This document shows, piece by piece, positions 47,216-59,330 of a stretch of DNA of 64,000 nucleotides. The translations under genes were made by a program, and so were the position numbers. The stretch is from Rhizomys pruinosus. Its lineage: Eukaryota; Chordata; Mammalia; Rodentia; Spalacidae. The stretch lies in the NCBI GenBank assembly GCA_009823505.1, contig VZQC01012376.1, positions 1,245,668 to 1,309,667 on the forward strand. Reading direction: 5' to 3'. Below the pieces are notes generated by a model. That model saw only the letters and a program-made list of their open reading frames with translations, did no database searches and had not been told where the DNA came from. Numbering within the stretch: position 1 is the first letter of the stretch; every line of letters begins with the position of its first letter.

Positions 47216-48292
47216 AAAAATAAAAATAAAAGAAGAATTTAGTCAGGGATGATACTTTAGCTTGTAAGTGATACAGAAGACCCAACAAAGCATCTGGCAT
47301 TTGATACATAAACAATAAACTGTAATTACTGTTATGATTAATCTAGTAGCTCAATCTCCCTGACCCCTGAAATCTCTTTAGACAAACTTAAACCTCTGAT
47401 TCTATTCCTCATGGACTTAAGCCCCATCTGAACTGTCTATAAAACAACAAAGAGAAAGAAATGCCTTTGAGCTCTTGTTGAGTGTGCACACTCTCCCTGA
47501 TGGGAGATTGAATCCCAGCCTCACTTTCTACAACAAGCAACAATCAGACATGGCAATATTGGAGTTAGGAAGATTTTACTGATGGTGTATGAGAACTTAA
47601 GGGGACAAAACACAGTTGTTAAAACAATAGCTGTCTTGTCCATGGTAAAGTATCCTTAGTCTCAGGTGCCACTTCATGCTGGGTCCCTCCCAGCTTCTCA
47701 GCTGCTCTGTTCCGTTCTGGAGGAAACCTTGATTGCGTCTTCTCTCACCTTTGCAACTGTCAACAGCCCTGTTCCCAGAGTTTCAGCTTCTACCCTGGAC
47801 ATCTTGTCAACATGTCTTCTCAAAGGCAGCATCCTGAATGGAAAAGCTTCTGATTCAAGCTAATAAAGTTACCATCTTTTATCCTGTTTCATGGTATTGC
47901 CATAGTCAGTGTCACTGTTTGTTTCCATGGGAATCTTAAGGAAAGGTTTTTGCGGTTGTGCTGTTCATAAACACGTTTCCTCATAGTATGAAGACAAGGA
48001 CATAGGATGTCAAGAAGTGTCATGGTAGAGGGCCACAGGCATCTGGCATTGCAGAAATGGCCCTTCCCGGTAGCCCACACATGCCACAAACATGTGAAGA
48101 ACAATGAAGCTAGCCCAGCTTCACCATTGCCCAAATCGGTATCTTCTGTTTTCTGGGGTTAGGTCCTTAAACTGTAGCACTTAACATTCAGGAGCTTGAG
48201 GATGTAGTCTTCCTCTTCTGTGCCCTTCCTCATGCTAAATATTAGAGGTCTAGAATTTGTTTACCAGATAATTTCAAGGAGTAAAAGAGTCT
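47216..48292. other. non-coding, no recognised element
   Basis: About 1.1 kb with no recognised repeat. Open frames at 47666-47863 and 47889-48134 are short, with no domain. The first is identical in the mirrored arm, which only reflects the duplication. Confidence 0.45.
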
Positions 48293-48525
48293 AGGGGGAT
48301 GGAAAGATGGCTCAGTGGTTAACAGCACTGGCTGTTCTTGCAGAGGACTAGGATTTGATTCTCAGCACCCACATGGTGGCTAACAACCATCCATAACTCT
48401 AGTTCCAGGGAAATCCAGCACCTTCTTCTGACCTCATGGCCATTACATAGCACAGGTGCACTTACACACACACAGGCAATATACTCATACACATAAAATA
48501 AAAATGATAAATAAAATATTTTTAA
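48293..48525 (+). repeat. B2 SINE
   Basis: gggatggaaagatggctcag head, ctctagttccagggaaatcc and an A-rich tail; an older, more diverged copy. Confidence 0.85.
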
Positions 48526-49107
48526 AAGGACTTTGTGAATCTTTTGAAGGCCCAAGCTCCCCCCAGCCACTGGCAAAAATGAGGAACAAGGAACTTGTCT
48601 CAGACTCACTTGTGACCATTCAAAAGTGGCCCAGCATCTACCTGTATTACTTCTGGAAAACCTAACACAGCATCCCTTTTAGGGAAGCACTCTATCACAA
48701 CCCAGACCTTGTGGGATGCATAAGACAAAGTTCTCTCTAGCCTCAGTGCCTCACCTGTTATGAGCCCCTTATTCTGGATTTCAACTTGAGGGGTCTGGAA
48801 CTGTGACCATGAGGTTCTAGACAACATGAAGGAAGAGAGAATTTAAAGACAGGGGCCAGGCCTAGGCACCATCTAAGCTCTGGATGTAGCCACACTCAAA
48901 GTCAACCCTATCCCTCGCTTTTGCAGTAATATGAGCCAATTACTCTACACTGTCTTTTTCAAGAGTATCACTATATGACGTAGAATGGTCTTCAACTCTC
49001 AGTCCTCCTGTCAACCCCTCTCGAGTGATGGGATTAGATTATAAGCATGCTCCATCATGCTCCATATCTCTTTTGTTTATAATATTTTATCCAGTTTTCA
49101 TCTCTTG

Positions 49108-49890
49108 GAACAGAACAATTCTTTTTTTCTAGTTTTTTTATTCAAATATATTTTTATTGTTATTAAACTTTTTTCCATAATTCATACATCATTTCTCAGT
49201 CGAATCTAGAGTCATTTCCCTTTCCATGTGCCCCACCCCACCCAAGTCCCTGCACTCTGCCATACATATCTTGCATCTTTTTCTGAGTCTTTCCAGAATT
49301 TTTGTTGTTGTTGTTGTTGTTTTTCTCTCCAACTTGTATTGCTTCAGTATATATACATATATATATACATAGTTATATATATATACATAAATATAGACAT
49401 ACATACATACACATATCACTTGAATTGAAGGACTTTTTTTTCCTAAAAGATGTCATGTTTTCCTTAAAGAAGTGCTCAAAGGTTCCTCCTTGGCAATCCC
49501 AAACAACCATCAATCCAGATCTTGTGCTCCACATTGGGGTCTTTCCCTCCCATGGTCCCCCAAATGAAGTCCAGTAAGCATATATTCTGTCTTGATCCCC
49601 CTGCACTGGTCTCCATGATACAGCTCAGGTAGTCCAACAATGGCAGTCCATATTCTGATGAGGCTGAAATCCCCTTAGCTGTTTAGTCCACAAGCTGGGT
49701 ATCTCAGCAGTCCCCATCTGGCATTGAAGGTTTGGAGAATTCTTGGAGAGACATGAGTCTTCAGTCCATATTGGAAGGTTAAAAAGCTGTGACTCATGTC
49801 TTTGAGACATGCCAAAAGCAGTGGCAGCCAATAGAGTAGATGCGCTTGCCAGTAAGAATTGAAGACCGGCCGAACAACAGTGCTCTCTCT
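49108..49890 (-). mobile_element. Unidentified poly(A)-ended retrotransposon-like element
   Basis: Read on the minus strand, about 780 bases start near gagcactgttgttcggccgg, run through ctactctattggctgccact, a TATG/ATAT microsatellite and a CAA tract (complement at 49301-49320), and end in ataaaaatatatttgaataa plus an A-rich tail (49108-49145). The tail and 3' simple repeats suggest an L1 3' UTR or another reverse-transcribed sequence. I do not recognise the family, and its limits are approximate. Confidence 0.4.
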
Positions 49891-50791
49891 TTTTTCTTTT
49901 TGTCTTTTTACTAAGATCTCAAGTTTTATGTCTGCAGTACAGTTTCTCTGGTCTTACCGATTATTTATTTCTGGTTGTACTTTCCTTTTGGATGCTTAAG
50001 GCCACACAGCCCAGATCAACCAAGGTTTTTGTTTTCTTGAGGTCAGTTGAGGATCTGGTTTGAACATAAAGGAACAGAACAATTCTTAAAGGATGCACAG
50101 ATCTAGTGGGAGGTCCCAGACCTGCTTCTTAATCAAAGCTGCCTCCTCTTTCTCTTGTGACCCAAGGAGTCATCACCCATGGGCTGAATCCAGTGCCAAA
50201 CCAAGCACCTACACAAGCTTCAATACAGGAGTTTAACCTGTATTTTCTCTAGGCAGAGTCTGAGGAAGAAATCTAGAGGCAGAACTAGGAAGGGGCTGAC
50301 ATTTTGTCCTTTGTCATAGTAGTTTTTCAATCACTTCAAAGGCTTTTTTATAAAATTTCTCTTAAATTATATTTGACTCTGTCTGCTCTCTGAAAAGGTC
50401 ATATGATACTATTTTTCATGTAGCAATGCCTTCAATAATTTGAGTCAATGTTCATGTGAATGAATAGCTTTCCAGAGGGTTACAGAGATGGGCAATCCAA
50501 ATTGTGGTCTCCTGGGCCCCCAGGTCCAAGACAATCCCACTTTGTCATGTAAAATATAGGTTCATGGATATTTTTAGCAGTTACTGGTCTTACTGAGTAA
50601 CTCCATGTTCACTTCTGTCTTAAGAGATTTTAGAATATCCTTGTTTGAAAAAAAAATATGGATACAATGTGGTACACAGTTCCCAACATGCATTTAATAT
50701 ATGGTGTCTATATAGTTTTTGTGTCTGCCTTATCCGATAACTTTAGATGTCCCTAAGAACCTTAATGGCCAATATTTTGTGATACCCCTTT
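49891..50791. other. non-coding, no recognised element
   Basis: No recognised repeat or gene. Confidence 0.4.
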
Positions 50792-51003
50792 CTCTTTTTT
50801 TTAATGTGTATGAGTGTACTGTCTGCATGTAGGTTGGTGCATCCATGTCGTGCAATGCCACGGAGGTCAGAAGAGGGCATCAGATTCCCCTGGAACTGGA
50901 GTTAAAGATGGTTCTTAGCCACCATGTGGGTGCTGGGAATTGAACCCAGGTCCTCTGCAAGAGCAGTCAGCACTCTTAACCGCTGAGCCATCTCTCCAGC
51001 CCC
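50792..51003 (-). repeat. B2 SINE
   Basis: Near-consensus minus-strand B2 (complement gtgtatgagtgtactgtctg; ggtgctgggaattgaaccca; gagccatctctccagcccc), flanked on both sides by gatacccctttc. Confidence 0.93.
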
Positions 51004-51399
51004 GATGATACCCCTTTCAAATGGGATATTTCCAATATTTATTATTGGATACTATATGTCATGAATTAATGAGCCCATAGTCACCACTTTTTCAGTTTTA
51101 ACTGAATTGAATGTAAGTGATTTGCAAAATTCCACATGCAAAATTCACAGACCGGTAAGTTTTCACGTATGAATCCAGCTATGGAACTATCAAAGCAATC
51201 CAGGAAAGGAATTGCCCTTCACCCTCAAGAGCCACCTCCTCCCCTTCACTCTCCTCCCCATCCTTTCTAGCCCCCAGAAGTCATAGATCTGCCTTCCACC
51301 GGTACAGTTCACTTTACTAGTTTTATGCGTGTTATTTAGTTCATATATAAAGTACCGGGTCCCATGACTGCATTCTCATACATAGGCATCATTATATTT

Positions 51400-51830
51400 C
51401 ACTCACGTTTGCTCTCCCGTTACCCTTCCTAACCCCCACTTTCTTTCTTACTGATTCTCCATATATTATTTTCTAGTTCCAAGTGTTTTATAAATGGGCA
51501 CATATAGCGAGAATCCTTTGCATGGGGCATCTTTTCTCTGCATATTACTTTGTTACCCATCCATCCATATCACCCCATGTATTGGGCTTTGTTCCTTTTG
51601 TTGGTAAGCAGTGTTCTATTCGATGGATGTGCTATCGTTTGTCTCCCTGACATGGTGGCACAGCCCTGTAATCCCTGCTCTTGGGAGACTGAAGCAGTAA
51701 GATTGTGAATTTGAGGCCAGATTGAGCAATATAGCAAGACCCTGTTGAAAATTTTAAAAACCATAATTTATCTATTCATTCACTAGTTGATCAATAATGA
51801 AGCTGCTGGGCATGTGTGTGCAGATCTTAA
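51400..51830 (-). mobile_element. Old L1-like fragment with nested B1-type SINE
   Basis: The minus strand resembles the ORF2-end/3' UTR of old mammalian L1. An old B1/Alu-like SINE on the plus strand (51640-51757: gtggcacagccctgtaatcc, tttgaggccagattgagcaa, gaccctgttgaaaa) sits within it. Confidence 0.45.
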
Positions 51831-51884
51831 AGACAGGGGCTTTTATTTCTCACAGAGGAATACTTAGAAAGAAAACAATCATAT

Positions 51885-54152
51885 AATAAGTGTATGACTA
51901 ATTTTTCATTATTTTCAATTTATTTTTTCAGCATCTGAACATCTCATACAATGGTTCCCAACCAAGCCCAGGCTCCTCCATGTCCCACCCACCCCCCTAT
52001 CAGAACTCATGCATCACAACATCCAAACTAAGCCCTATCCAGTCAAACTCCCAAACCCAGATGTCCTTCTGTGCAAATAGATCCACTGGAGTCCACACAG
52101 CACATCTAGAATTCCTAGGCGAGGCATACTCTTCCTCACCCAACAGTACTCAGTCTCCTATAGTTTTCATTCCATCAGTCCCCCACCCATTTCTCTTGCT
52201 CTGCTTTGAGACCTTGTCCCACTTGGCATGAGTCCTGCGTCTGGTACCTACATTGCTGCAGACTTACATGTGAAAGTTTACATTCAATTGTAAGTCACTG
52301 CCTCTCTGCGTTCACGCACCAGCCCCAGCTCTTAGATCTTTCTGCTCCCTCTCCCACAATGATCTCTGAGCTGTTGGTAGGTGAGGTTTAATATAGGGGC
52401 CCCATCCACGGGTACACACTCTGGGGGCTCCCATCCTTTGAGATTGACTAGTTATGTCCTTCTGTTTGCATCACACTCTATTGTGTATGGAAGCATTACT
52501 GGTGAGAACTGAGGGGTATGCTCATTTTCTCTCTGCCCCTCATTCTGTGTATAGAGGGTCAATTGTAGATGTGTCTCCTAGGAATGGGGATCATTCAGAT
52601 GTACATGTTCTGTGTCTGACCAGTTGTCGGATTCTGCAGTGACCTCCATCTTTTGCACAGAGTAGCTTTTTTGATGAGTGGGACACGATATGCTTGTCTG
52701 TAAATACGAGATTCCATAGTCAGTATATGGTAAGAAATTTATTTGTCTAAAGCCATGACCCTGATAGCCTATCTAGCCCTGTGCATTTGATTGAGTTTAC
52801 AGTGGCTCTCATGGGTTCACTCTCATTGAGAGGGTTCCAAGCCCAATTAGATAGCTGTTGAGCTCCCCCAGACAACAGTGCCTCTACTGCACCAATAGAG
52901 GCAGTTTGCTGGGCAGTTCATCATGGTTGTTAGAGTTTGGCATTGGACAGTACCATTGACTGACCGTCTCTTATAGCAGTGTGCACATGTCTAGCATTAT
53001 GAGTGCTTAACTTCAGATAGAAAAGTTGCAGGTCAGTTCCTGTTCCACTAATCTGTCCCATCCCTCAAGCATGGCCCACTCTGAACAGTGGGACCTCATC
53101 CTCTACTTCTGGTAGATAATAAACAGTGTTGGAGACAGCCTGATTTGTTTTGAGAATCACTTGGGGGAAAAAAAGAGAAAAAAGAGAGAATCACTTGGTT
53201 TGCTCTCACCAGCCAAAGGGAGGTGTCCTCTGTCTGGAACTGTGTTCCCTGCCACACAGCCACCAGGTTGCACAACCCGTGCACTAATGTTCAGGCAGTG
53301 CATGTGAATTTCTCATGGGTCTTGGCAGCATCACATTACACTCTGGGAATCCTAGCCTCTCAAGCTCTAGTCATCTCTATTCTTCGCTCCTCCCCAGCCC
53401 CAGTGCTCCTATCATCACCACCCTCCCTCTCTCCCGACCTCCCCCACCTCCCATCACACCCTCCTTTTTATCTCCCCCTCCTCCCTTCACAACCCAACAC
53501 CCCCACCCCCCTTACCTCCCGCCTAGTAACACCTGTTCCCTACTGTCCGCCTGTTTCAGGATTTTTCTTTTCCTTTACCTCCGTGCATACTTTCCAAGTT
53601 TGTGGCTCCTTGTGTTATATCAGGATATATACTCACATAAGGGAATTTGTGCTACAAACCACAAATGAGGGAGGACATATATCACCTTGTTTTCCTTCTT
53701 TGTGTTACTTCACTCTAGTTCCATCCATTTACCTGAGAATTTCATAATTTCATCTTTTCTTACTGCTAAGTAGGACTCCGTTGTGTAGATGTACCACGTT
53801 TTCATTATCCATTCATCAGTTGTGGGACGTTTTTGTTGTTTCCATTTCTTCACTATTGTGAAGAGAGCAGCAACAAACATGGATGTACAGGTATCTTTAG
53901 AGTATGACGAGTCCTTTGGTTTTATGCCAAGGAATGGTATATCTGGGTCTTATGATAGGTTCATTTTTAGTCTTTGAAGAGTTCCCCACACTGCCTTCCA
54001 TAGTGGCTGCACTAGTCTGCATTCCCACCAACAGTGAATGAGTGCTCCTGTTTCTCCACACTTTCGCCAGCATCTTGTGTCCTTCATTTTCATGATCTTA
54101 GCCAGTCTGATTGGGGTAAGATAGAACCATAAAGTGGTTTTTATCTGCATTT
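51885..54152 (-). pseudogene. Old L1 (Lx-like) ORF2 3' end and long 3' UTR
   Basis: The minus strand encodes the ORF2 C-terminus near 53760-54152: [18 protein letters not shown] knuckle, then [19 protein letters not shown]. The frame then breaks and a long 3' UTR follows to an A-rich end near 51890. The UTR includes C-rich stretches (53385-53530) and the ttccaagcccaattagatag-type block near 52840. This copy is clearly older than the L1 at 39491-40880, as the frame is degraded even in the clean arm. Confidence 0.75.
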
Positions 54153-54704
54153 CTCATCTAGTTTTTAAAAAAATAAAGAGCCAAACTATTTCAATTCCAG
54201 CATCTGAACATCCTCACCAAAACATATTGTGGTCTGTCTTTTTCATTTAATATGAAATAATAGATGTGGATTGGAATCCTATTGTGGTTCTAATTGCAGT
54301 TCTCTGATGATACTATTCATATTTTATGCTCTATTTGCCAAAATTATATTCTTTGGTGAGATATCTCTTCAACACTTCTGACCATTATCAGCGGGGGTTA
54401 TTTGTAAAATAATTACTAAGATCTTCAGATTCTAGATCAGATATCTAATTTCCAAATAAATTCTTCTCTGTGGCTCAGCTTTTAGTCTATTTCTTCCTTT
54501 AAAACAGCATATTTCAAAAATTCAGAAGGCATTTTTAAGTTTGAGTTTATTTTAGATATGATTTATTTTATCTGTATGAGTGTTTTGCCTACCTATGTAT
54601 GCATGCACTGTGTGCACTCAGTTCCCACAGAAGCCAGAAGAGGACGTGGAACTCCAGTTACAGATGGCTGTGAGCATCCATGTGCTCTGTAAGAACGGTA
54701 AGTA

Positions 54705-54955
54705 GGGCTGGAAAGATTGCTCAGTGGTTAAGAGCGCCGACTGCTCTTGCAGAGGACCCACCCGGGTTCAATTCCCAGCACCCATATGGTGGCTAAGAAC
54801 CATCTTTAACTCCAGTTCCAGGGGAATCGATGCCCTCTTCTGACCTCCACAGCATTGCATGACACAGGTGCACTGACCTACATGCAGACAGTACATTCAT
54901 ACACATAAAAAAATAAATAATAAATAAATAAATAAATAAATAAACATTTTTTAAA
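54705..54955 (+). repeat. B2 SINE with (AAAT)n tail
   Basis: Near-consensus B2 with an AAAT array (54908-54942). Flanks aagaacggtaagta and aagaatggcaagta look like a slightly diverged target-site duplication. Confidence 0.92.
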
Positions 54956-55017
54956 AAGAATGGCAAGTAAAATTGTGTGTAACTGCCAAACCATCTCTCA
55001 AACCCAAGAGCAAATTT

Positions 55018-55300
55018 CTTTTATGTGTTTCTGCATGTGGGTGTAGGTGCATGTACACAGCAGTACATGTGTATTTGGAGACTGATGCTGACTATTCTTC
55101 TCTATCACTTTCCAACTTGTTTTTTGAGACAGTCCCTCTCATTGAACCTGGAGCTCAGCAGTCAGCTAGCCTGGCTGGCTGCTGAGTTCCAAAGATCCTC
55201 CATCTCTGCATCCTCCTGGGACTGTGGACACCTGCCACTCGCCTGGCTGTGTGTGTACTGGTCATCTGAACGCCAGTGCTCCCGCTTATACAGCAACTTT
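55018..55300 (-). repeat. B4 SINE spanning the arm boundary
   Basis: Minus-strand B4 (complement gagacagtccctctcattga; agctagcctggctggctgct; tctctgcatcctcctgggac). The inverted copy at 21627 starts inside this element at its cctgtctc-type junction, so palindrome 2 ends within it. Confidence 0.6.
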
Positions 55301-55977
55301 GTCTACGAAGCCACCTCCCCATTCTCCAGAAAAGTTCTTAAGCCCACGTCATTTTTTTGGATCATATTACTGTGCCATAACTAAGATGGCATTTTCCAGT
55401 CCAAGGTCACAAAAATGGTATTGTTTTTCTTTGATAACTCATATTGTTTTCTAACTTATATTTTCTTCTGCAACCCATGTTTTTTTTTCTGTACAAGAGG
55501 TAAATAGAACTTTTTGTTCCACTAACATTTGTTGAAAATATTATATTTTCCCCACCAAACTAAAGATCAATTGAATATATAGGTATGGTCTATTCCCAGG
55601 CTCTCTATTCTTGTTTACACACACACACACACACACACACGCGCGCGTGCGTGTGAGTATTGTTTTAATTATAGAGTTTTATATATCTTAAATTCCAGTA
55701 ATAAGTTCTTCAAGTCTGTCCTTTGTTAAAATTGCTTTACCAATATAAGTCCTTTGCATGGCTCTATTAAATTAAGAATCACTTATTAATTTCCATTAAA
55801 AAAGAGGCCGACTACTAGGATGTAAATGCTACTGCTTTGAATCTCAAGTTAAATTGGGGAAAAAATAACATCTTAACAACACTGAATCTTCTGATCTGAT
55901 GTCATGGAATTATCTCCATTTTGTTTCTGCAAGGTTTCATGGTTTTCAGCACAGTTTTATTTTTGTCAGATGTACTT
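55301..55977. other. single-copy, with a (CA)n/(CG)n tract
   Basis: First fully single-copy DNA after the palindromes. Contains (CA)n followed by CGCGCG and TGTG (55618-55657), an alternating purine-pyrimidine run. No gene recognised. Confidence 0.6.
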
Positions 55978-56144
55978 TTTTTTTTTTTTTTTTTTTTTTT
56001 GGTCTTTTCGAGACAGGGTCTCCCTGTAGCCCCAGCTGTCCTGGAGCTCACTCTGTAGACCAGGCTGGCCTTGAACTCACAAAGATCCACCTGCCTCTGC
56101 CTCCCAAGTGCTAGGGTTAAAGGTGTGCGCCACCACGCCCGGCT
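55978..56144 (-). repeat. B1 SINE
   Basis: Near-consensus minus-strand B1 with a 23-T tail complement (55978-56000), flanked by cagatgtactt on both sides. The gcgccaccacgcccggct CpGs are retained, so it is a young insertion. Confidence 0.95.
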
Positions 56145-56964
56145 CAGATGTACTTCTAAGTATTACATAGTTTTGATGCTGTTCTAAGTGGTATTGTTTT
56201 TTACTTCATTTCAGTTTCTGGTTGTTGCTAGCATGGAGAACTAAACTGAACTTTATGCTCTTACAGATGTTGTATCTTAGTATCACTTCCTTAGCTTTCT
56301 AGTAGATTCCATGGGATTGTCTTGGTAGATGACTCTATCTGTGAAATAAGGCTGGTTCACTTCTTGCTTTCTGAGCTGAGTGCTATGTATTTATTTACCT
56401 ATTTGTTTGTTTGTTGCCTTGTTGCCCTGGTTAAATTCTCTAATAGGATGCTGCCTACATGCCAAGAGATAGGAATTAGCCTTCTGGCTAACCTTAGGAG
56501 AGAACATTTCACTGTCAAGGGTAGTGTTGGCTGCAAGCTCTTCATGTGCTATAATAGGTTGAAGAAATTCCAAAGTCTACCTGATAATTTTTATCAGAAA
56601 GGGATGTTAGATTTTGCTAGTGCTTTTCCTATACTTATCAAGATAATCACATTAGTTTTATCTTTTAATTAATAAATATGGTGAATCACAGTGGTTGATA
56701 TTCAAGTATTAAAGCAAAATTTGTTCTCATTATGAATTTTATTTTCTTATTTCTTTACTTGTCTTTCTTGTTTTATTGGATGCAAAGCATTGTGGTATTT
56801 ATCGTGCTGTTGCTGGATATTTTTATGTTCCCATTAACATGCTGGAGCTTTGTTCTGGGATGCAGTTAATTGGAACTTTAATTTCTTTATGTTGCATGTT
56901 TCATCTTTGATAGGTGAAGCCACAGCAATGTGAGGTTCAGGTCCGATCTTCCCTTCTCATTTTC
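56145..56964. other. non-coding, no recognised element
   Basis: AT-rich sequence. An open frame of 116 codons at 56322-56672 shows no recognisable domain and starts in low-complexity T-rich sequence; I do not call it a gene. Confidence 0.45.
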
Positions 56965-57200
56965 AGCTGTTATGACAAAATGCTCAAGCTGGGTAATTTA
57001 TAAAGAAAAGGGGCTTATTCATTGAGTGCTGTGAGCTCAAAATCAGACAGCGTCTAGAGAGAGATTCTAGTGAGTGAGAGCTTTCCTCTACATCACAGCA
57101 TGGAAGATAGCATCATGGTGGAAATGCAGGAGAGGAAGAGGACAGTCACATGGGGAGACAAGAAGCAAGAGGGGCTCCAGGGGTGAAGATATAGCTCTCT
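56965..57200 (-). mobile_element. Old MaLR (MLT1-like) LTR fragment
   Basis: Complement of an MLT/MST-type LTR: gttatgacaaaatgctcaag, ctgggtaatttataaagaaa, catggaagatagcatcatgg. Diverged and without an internal region. Confidence 0.45.
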
Positions 57201-57204
57201 CGGG

Positions 57205-57388
57205 GTGCATTTGCATATACATGTGCACATGTGTGTATATGCATGTGTTCATATATATGTGCACGTGTGTGTATATGCATGTGCACAGTGTTCATATGCA
57301 TGTGGAGATCAGAGGACAACTTCTAGTCTTGTTTTTCAGGCAGTTTCCACTTATTTATTTATTTATTTATTTATTCATTTATTATATT
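57205..57388 (-). repeat. B4-type 3' end and (TTTA)n
   Basis: TG/CA-rich stretch with atggagatcagaggacaac-like sequence (57300-57320), typical of the 3' part of B4 or a related SINE, followed by a TTTA array (57351-57388) that is the tail of the adjacent B1. Confidence 0.5.
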
Positions 57389-57516
57389 TTTTGAGACAGG
57401 GTCTCCCTATAGCCCCAGCTGTCCTGGAACTCACTACGCCTTGAATTCACAGAGATCTGCCTGCCTCTGCCTCCTGAGTGCTGGGACTAAAGGCATGCAC
57501 CACCATGTCCAGCCTT
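57389..57516 (-). repeat. B1 SINE
   Basis: Minus-strand B1 (complement gagacagggtctccctatag; ctgcctctgcctcctgagtg; catgcaccaccatgtccagc) with a small internal deletion near 57437. Confidence 0.9.
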
Positions 57517-57529
57517 TCCACCTTTTTAT

Positions 57530-58080
57530 TTTTGAGACCTTCATATATAAGTACTGTATTTACATCATTTCCCTCCTTCCCTGTCCCCCTCCAACTCCTC
57601 CCGTATTTCTCCCACTCCCTCTCAATTTCTTGTCCTCTTTTTTGATTATATATAGATATATATACATACATTTATATATGTGTACATATATATATACATA
57701 ATGCACTGAGCCCATGTGCACATGTGTTTTAGGGCTGACCACTTGAGATTAGATCATCTATCAGGGAGCTCATCACTGGAGAAAACTGATCCTCCCTCAC
57801 CATCCACTGGTTGCCTGTAGCTCTTCATCTAGGGGAGGCAGCCTGTGAAATTTCCCCCATTCACATTGGCCTGTCAACTGGTGTGGTCACTCTGCAGCTC
57901 TTGTTTAAGCAACTATATTGTGGCGATTTCATGGGTGCAACTTTCCTATCATGTCTAGAATGCACTATCCAGATGCAGAGAATAAGCAACCATGTGATAC
58001 CTACCCCCATATCTACACCTCAACCCCTACCCTTAAGCTCAGGGAACATCATTGCAGAGGATGAAGAAAGACTCTAAGAG
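57530..58080 (-). mobile_element. L1 (Lx-like) 3' UTR fragment
   Basis: Matches the layout of rodent L1 3' UTRs on the minus strand: C/T-rich block (57570-57640), AT-rich microsatellite (57645-57700), then ggctgaccacttgagattag, gtagctcttcatctagggga, ctgtgaaatttcccccattc, tcatgtctagaatgcacta. Non-coding. Confidence 0.65.
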
Positions 58081-58102
58081 TTAGAAGACTGTCTACCTTT
58101 TT

Positions 58103-58317
58103 GTTGAGACAAGGTCTCTCACTGGTCTGGAGTTGATCAAGTAGGCTAAGCTGGTTGTCCCTGCCTCCCCAGCACTGGAATTTCGAGTATGTACCACCAT
58201 GCCCAGGGTTGTTTGTTTGTTTGTTTGTTTGCTTTTGACATAGGTTCTGGAGATCACACTCAGATTCTTGTGCTTGTAAAGCAAGCATTTCATCAGCTGA
58301 GGTGTATCTCCAGCCTC
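58103..58317 (-). repeat. B4 SINE
   Basis: Complement of B4: gagacaaggtctctcactgg, caagtaggctaagctggttg, ccccagcactggaatttcga, a GTTT run, then agcatttcatcagctgaggt. Confidence 0.7.
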
Positions 58318-58995
58318 CAAACCAAAGAAACCACTCAGAACAACTAACCTTGTCCTATAAGAACTACATTAATTTCTTCCAAGAGTGATACCCCTGATAC
58401 CTGAATTATCTCCCTGTAGGCCCCAATCTTAAAAGTCTCACCCACTTCTCAACACAGCCCAGGATACACTCAAATTGTATCTAAACCACTGCATCCTGAT
58501 TTCTGATCAAACCTTTACTCAAAGCTTATTAGAAGATGAGGCTCTTCATTCTGGCTGCTGTGAACAGAAATCAGCCCGAGCTCTTGTTGTGCTCCAGTAC
58601 GCAGTCCTCTGATCCTCTCAGTGTCTCTGGCCATAGTTGCTTTCCCATATGTCTACACTGACCAGGACTCAGCTGAAGCCTTCAGGAAAACCCTCCAAGG
58701 CCCTTCAGGGTCCACGTGCAGAGCTCTCCTTCCACAGAACTCTGCTCCATCTGTTCTAGTCTCCTGGGTCTCCCCAGCCTCGGCTGCACGCATCCTTCCA
58801 CCCCAGGTCTCCTGGACTCTCCTTCCCCATGCTGTCACCTGGAAGCTGTCTCCAGCTTACCCTGTCTGTGCCTGTCTCTCAGAGATCACTGGCATTTGTT
58901 TCCTGATATTACTTCCTATACTCTGTTCAGTTTCTTGTTGGTTTCAGAGGGGAAAGGATTAACAATGGAGTATTGGCCACATGTGAAAGCACTAT
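58318..58995. other. non-coding, no recognised element
   Basis: C/T-rich sequence with overlapping short open frames on both strands (for example 58621-58962) and no recognisable protein motif. No gene called. Confidence 0.4.
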
Positions 58996-59330
58996 AGGCT
59001 GAGTATCCGCCCATATCTGGAATTCTTGGGACCAAACATACTTTAGATTTGGGCTTTTTCAAATTTTGAGATATTTGCATAAACATAATGAGTTATCTTA
59101 GACTGGGATAGAACCCAAGTCTAAACATGAGATTGATTTACATTTTGTACACACAGCCTTAAGGTAATTTCATACAGAATTTTACTGCTCTGCATTTTGA
59201 GTATCACCCATCACACGAGGCCAAGTGTAGAGTCTTTCTCAGTGGCATCATGCCATCACACAGACAGCTTCAGATACTGGAACAATTCTGATTTCAGATA
59301 TTTGGATGAAGGATGTGCAACCCATGGCCA
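58996..59330. mobile_element. Tigger/pogo-like MITE
   Basis: The left end (gctgagtatccgcccatatc) and the reverse complement of the right end (ggttgcacatccttcatcca) form imperfect terminal inverted repeats. Internal blocks (gagatatttgcataaacata; gaacccaagtctaaacatga) resemble a widespread mammalian Tigger-type non-autonomous DNA transposon. An ancient fossil with no transposase frame. Confidence 0.5.

Larger units (their letters stand above)
41631..55132 (+). repeat. Arm B (outer, clean) of palindrome 2
   Basis: 13.5 kb repeated in reverse complement at 21627-35398. SINEs here are consensus-like with recognisable target-site duplications. The arm continues without a break into the single-copy DNA beyond 55132, and the arm boundary falls inside a B4 SINE. 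Confidence 0.95.

Noticed and set aside
253..55132. Ampliconic palindromes of a sex chromosome with gene conversion
   Set aside because: Such palindromes usually contain testis genes and show substitution-type differences with near-identity. Here no genes are present, and indels cluster in repeats on one arm of each pair. Not fully excluded without reads.
58621..58962. 113-codon frame possibly encoding a secreted or membrane protein
   Set aside because: The hydrophobic C-terminal part is the only feature. C/T-rich composition opens several overlapping frames on both strands; no family resemblance seen.
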